Shown: piece by piece, positions 62,032 through 64,000 of the stretch | Layout of the letters: each line of letters starts with the position of its first letter | Position numbering within the stretch: the first letter of the stretch is position 1 | NCBI RefSeq assembly: GCF_002096845.1 | Contig: NZ_NCVK01000018.1 | Location: 100,049-164,048, forward strand | Direction: 5' to 3' | From: Streptococcus mitis | Lineage (GTDB): Bacteria; Bacillota; Bacilli; Lactobacillales; Streptococcaceae | Length of the DNA: 64,000 nt | Made by a program: the position numbers and the translations under genes | Notes under the pieces: model-generated | Seen by the model: only the letters and a program-made list of their open reading frames with translations | The model's database searches: none | Told to the model about the DNA's origin: nothing

Positions 62032-62077
62032 AAACTGTATAGTATAAAGTATTGAAAAACTTGATACTATACAGTTT
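62032..62077. terminator. Long hairpin, probable terminator of the CHY zinc-finger gene
   Basis: A perfect 14-bp inverted repeat (AAACTGTATAGTAT with ATACTATACAGTTT) extends, after one mismatch, by four more pairs (AAGT/ACTT) around ATTGAAAA. On the minus strand it is followed by TTTTTGATTTT, which suits a terminator for the gene at 62147-62458, 70 bases upstream. Its length is unusual for a terminator. Confidence 0.65.
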
Positions 62078-62146
62078 ATTATAAGAATATTTACTTCATT
62101 TTCTCTTGGAATTGAGTTTTAGACTACTTCAAAACTAGATGATTTG

Positions 62147-62458
62147 CTATTTAAAATAGCGTTCCTTATGATTTTGGCAACCTGGATTAAAGCGAGAAAA
62201 ACAAAAGGGGCAACTTAAGCTTTCTTTATATTGCTTATATGTTAGTAGTTTTAGACAAACACCACATAAAATAGGCTTATCCTGTATCAAAGATAAGGGA
62301 TAGGGCTCAAAAGGGTGATTTTCTAATGAATCATGACACCGATAACAAGCATAGTACTTTTTACAGTCATAGCATTGTAAAGCAATAATATCCAACTTGC
62401 TATGATAATGAATACATCTTGTTTGCTTATCTACTAAGAAACCCTGTGCCTCTGTCAT
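62147..62458 (-). CDS. CHY zinc-finger protein
   Basis: 103 residues. The CHY zinc finger pattern is clear: TRCIHYHSKLDIIALQCYDCKKYYACYRCHD, then NHPF, then LCGVCLK and SCPFCFSRFNPGCQNH, giving up to four metal sites. Such proteins bind several zinc ions; in yeast Hot13 the domain is linked to mitochondrial protein oxidation, but in bacteria the role is unknown. It follows the U32 peptidase gene by 14 bases, so the two are probably co-transcribed. Confidence 0.88.
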   Translation of the reverse strand: MTEAQGFLVDKQTRCIHYHSKLDIIALQCYDCKKYYACYRCHDSLENHPFEPYPLSLIQDKPILCGVCLKLLTYKQYKESLSCPFCFSRFNPGCQNHKERYFK

Positions 62459-62472
62459 TTACTTTTCCTTTC

Positions 62473-63759
62473 CTAAGCTCGAACTGTGACACTGGTTCCA
62501 TCTTCTTTGTAGAGATTGATGAGTCCTTCTTTTAATGCACGAACCATGTCTCCTGCTTGAACAGGTTGAGGCACCTTGATTGTCAAGAGTTCCATTGGAT
62601 TTGGAGCGCGGTCGATTTTATTGCCTTTGGCATCATGTAAATCTTCGATATAAGTTTCAAAATGACGGAAACCTGGGCCATAAAACTCAACTTGGTCCCC
62701 TTCGTTAATGACGTTCCGTTGACGAATAGTTGCTGTTTGTGTCGCATCATCATAAGAAACTACTTCAGCAACAAACTTGTACTCAGGAATTTTACGACGA
62801 GCACCGAATAACTGCTCATTTTCAGATGGTGTACCATAGTAGAAACCTGTTGCCAATTCACGTTGGGCAACCTTCCACATCTCATCAATCAAGTCTTGCT
62901 TGATAGCTTCAAATTTTTCTGGACTTTCTAAATAAGCATCAACAGCTGCCTTATAGCAGTTGGTTACTGTTGAAACATAGTGAATAGACTTCATACGTCC
63001 TTCAATCTTCAGACTGTCCACACCATTTTCAATCATATCTGGAATATGGTCAATCATAGACATATCAACGGCTGACATTGAAAATTCTTCAGGAATTTCA
63101 CCCTTCAGACTCTTACGTTCTTTCCCAAATGGCATATCGTAAAGGTCGTACTTCCAACGGCAAGACTGAGAACATCCACCACGGTTGGCATCACGCATAC
63201 TCATGTGATTTGAAAGAGTACAACGACCAGAGTAAGAAATACACATGGCACCATGTACAAAGGCTTCAATCTCAACATCTGTACGTTTGCGAATTTCTGC
63301 CAATTCTTCCATCGAAACCTCACGTGCCAAAACGACACGTGTTAAGCCCAGTTCTTTCCAGAACTCAAGAGTTTCATAGTTAGTTGCACTGGCTTGAGTT
63401 GAAAGGTGAATTTCAAGGCCTGGCGCTTCTGTCGCTGCAATCATAATCAATGCTGGGTCAGATACGATAACTGCTGCAATCCCGATATCACGCAGTTTAC
63501 GGAACCACTCACCAGCCCCCTCTTCATTTCCTTCGTGCATAACCATGTTGGCAGCTACATAGACCTTTGCACCGTACTTGGCAGCAAACTGGACACCTTC
63601 TTCCATTTGTTCAAAGGTAAAGTTACCTGCACGGCTACGAAGACCATAGGCCTGACCACCGATAAAGACAGCATCTGCTCCATATTGAACAGCTACCTTT
63701 AGCTTCTCTAAAGTCCCTGCAGGCGATAAAACCTCAGGACGTTTTAATGTTTTTGTCAT
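62473..63759 (-). CDS. U32 family peptidase, tRNA 5-hydroxyuridine synthesis protein (TrhP2/YrrO-like)
   Basis: 428 residues from ATG 63759, after AGGAGAAAAC; an earlier in-frame start would include that site. The U32 signature is EAFVHGAMCISYSGRCTLSNHMS, followed by the Cys-rich RGGCSQSCRWKYDLYD. B. subtilis YrrN and YrrO (TrhP1/TrhP2) are needed to make 5-hydroxyuridine at tRNA position 34, using prephenate. A partner U32 gene is usually adjacent; it is not within the window, but could lie just outside. Confidence 0.9.
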   Translation of the reverse strand: MTKTLKRPEVLSPAGTLEKLKVAVQYGADAVFIGGQAYGLRSRAGNFTFEQMEEGVQFAAKYGAKVYVAANMVMHEGNEEGAGEWFRKLRDIGIAAVIVSDPALIMIAATEAPGLEIHLSTQASATNYETLEFWKELGLTRVVLAREVSMEELAEIRKRTDVEIEAFVHGAMCISYSGRCTLSNHMSMRDANRGGCSQSCRWKYDLYDMPFGKERKSLKGEIPEEFSMSAVDMSMIDHIPDMIENGVDSLKIEGRMKSIHYVSTVTNCYKAAVDAYLESPEKFEAIKQDLIDEMWKVAQRELATGFYYGTPSENEQLFGARRKIPEYKFVAEVVSYDDATQTATIRQRNVINEGDQVEFYGPGFRHFETYIEDLHDAKGNKIDRAPNPMELLTIKVPQPVQAGDMVRALKEGLINLYKEDGTSVTVRA

Positions 63760-63804
63760 GTTTTCTCCTATTTGCAATATAAAAGTTTGACGTTTTTCCT
63801 TCTC

Positions 63805-63833
63805 ATTTTATAGTAAATAAGCCATAAAATCAA
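63805..63833 (-). promoter_or_regulatory. Promoter of the U32 peptidase-CHY operon
   Basis: On the minus strand TTGATT (63828-63833) and TAAAAT (63805-63810) are 17 bases apart. Between this and the window end I see only a small inverted repeat, 63889-63913 (TTCCACTT/AAGTGGAA), and no supportable gene. Confidence 0.7.
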
Positions 63834-64000
63834 GCCTAGACAGATTGTTTTGACAATTCTAATATTTTAGGTAACTTCTCAAAGTAACTTCCACTTACCT
63901 AACCGAAGTGGAAATTAGTCTAAAACGGATTTTTATGGTGGAATTAAGTATGAGACGTTTGAGTTAGAAATGAGATTCACTATGACAAAACATAAACACC

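Noticed and set aside
63889..63913. Inverted repeat near the window end considered as a terminator
   Set aside because: The 8-bp stem has no T-run on either strand and no gene ends beside it within the window.
63982..64000. Possible start of a plus-strand gene (ATG at 63982)
   Set aside because: Only six codons are visible and there is no clear ribosome site.

Overview
The window is a chromosomal segment of a Mitis-group Streptococcus close to S. pneumoniae or S. mitis. The gene set is that of a low-GC lactic streptococcus without a respiratory chain. It carries the choline locus tarI-tarJ-licA-licB-licC, five pneumococcal-type BOX repeats, a CiaR direct repeat, ComX-type boxes before radC and dprA, and a 66-residue F-ATPase c subunit. 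Many protein sequences look nearly identical to pneumococcal ones as I remember them; no database was searched.

Layout. 1-5465: end of a DUF1831-like gene, a DUF4649-like gene, rex, a class I glutamine amidotransferase, then radC, pcrA and a GNAT acetyltransferase on the minus strand. 5541-11051: fhs, then two vitamin modules on the plus strand (coaB-coaC-panT for pantothenate/CoA, niaX-niaR for niacin), then mutX. 11193-13490: an AT-rich, apparently acquired membrane P-loop NTPase of the KAP type, between mutX and uvrB. 13572-21306: uvrB, a CPBP protease, the glutamine transporter glnHP-glnQ, and zwf. 21349-28735: the overlapping series rnc-smc-HAD-HAD-ftsY and a tRNA-Arg(CCG). 28801-35826: guaC with a structured leader, a YrdC-like gene, and leuA-leuB-DUF1294-leuC-leuD behind a complete leader-peptide attenuator. 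35974-41185: yjbR-like, cutC, ybaN-like, topA and dprA. 41274-45463: the choline operon. 45798-47471: tacF, the divergent teichoic acid flippase gene, cut after 79 codons by a decayed IS3-family element; the rest of tacF and licD1/licD2 are not here. 47530-55315: aquaglyceroporin, MgtC/SapB protein, TPR protein, AI-2E-type permease, oligopeptide-binding lipoprotein and a lactonase. 55360-61800: the complete F1Fo ATPase operon atpEBFHAGDC with a BOX repeat between atpG and atpD. 62147-63759: a CHY zinc-finger protein and a U32 tRNA-hydroxylation peptidase.

How it works together. Most of the window is housekeeping: DNA repair and recombination (pcrA, uvrB, radC, dprA, topA, smc), one-carbon and cofactor supply, leucine synthesis, pentose-phosphate entry, proton-motive force and surface choline metabolism. 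Visible regulation includes a Rex operator on rex, a leucine attenuator, CiaR on the choline operon, ComX boxes on radC and dprA, and a likely NiaR operator on niaX.

The most notable features are the tacF/IS junction, where choline activation genes are intact but the flippase gene is cut and licD1/licD2 are absent from the window; the KAP-like NTPase; the guaC leader RNA; an apparently leaderless coaB; the BOX element inside the ATPase operon; and an MgtC/SapB gene whose Shine-Dalgarno is followed by ATA rather than ATG. I found no CRISPR array, prophage or rRNA.
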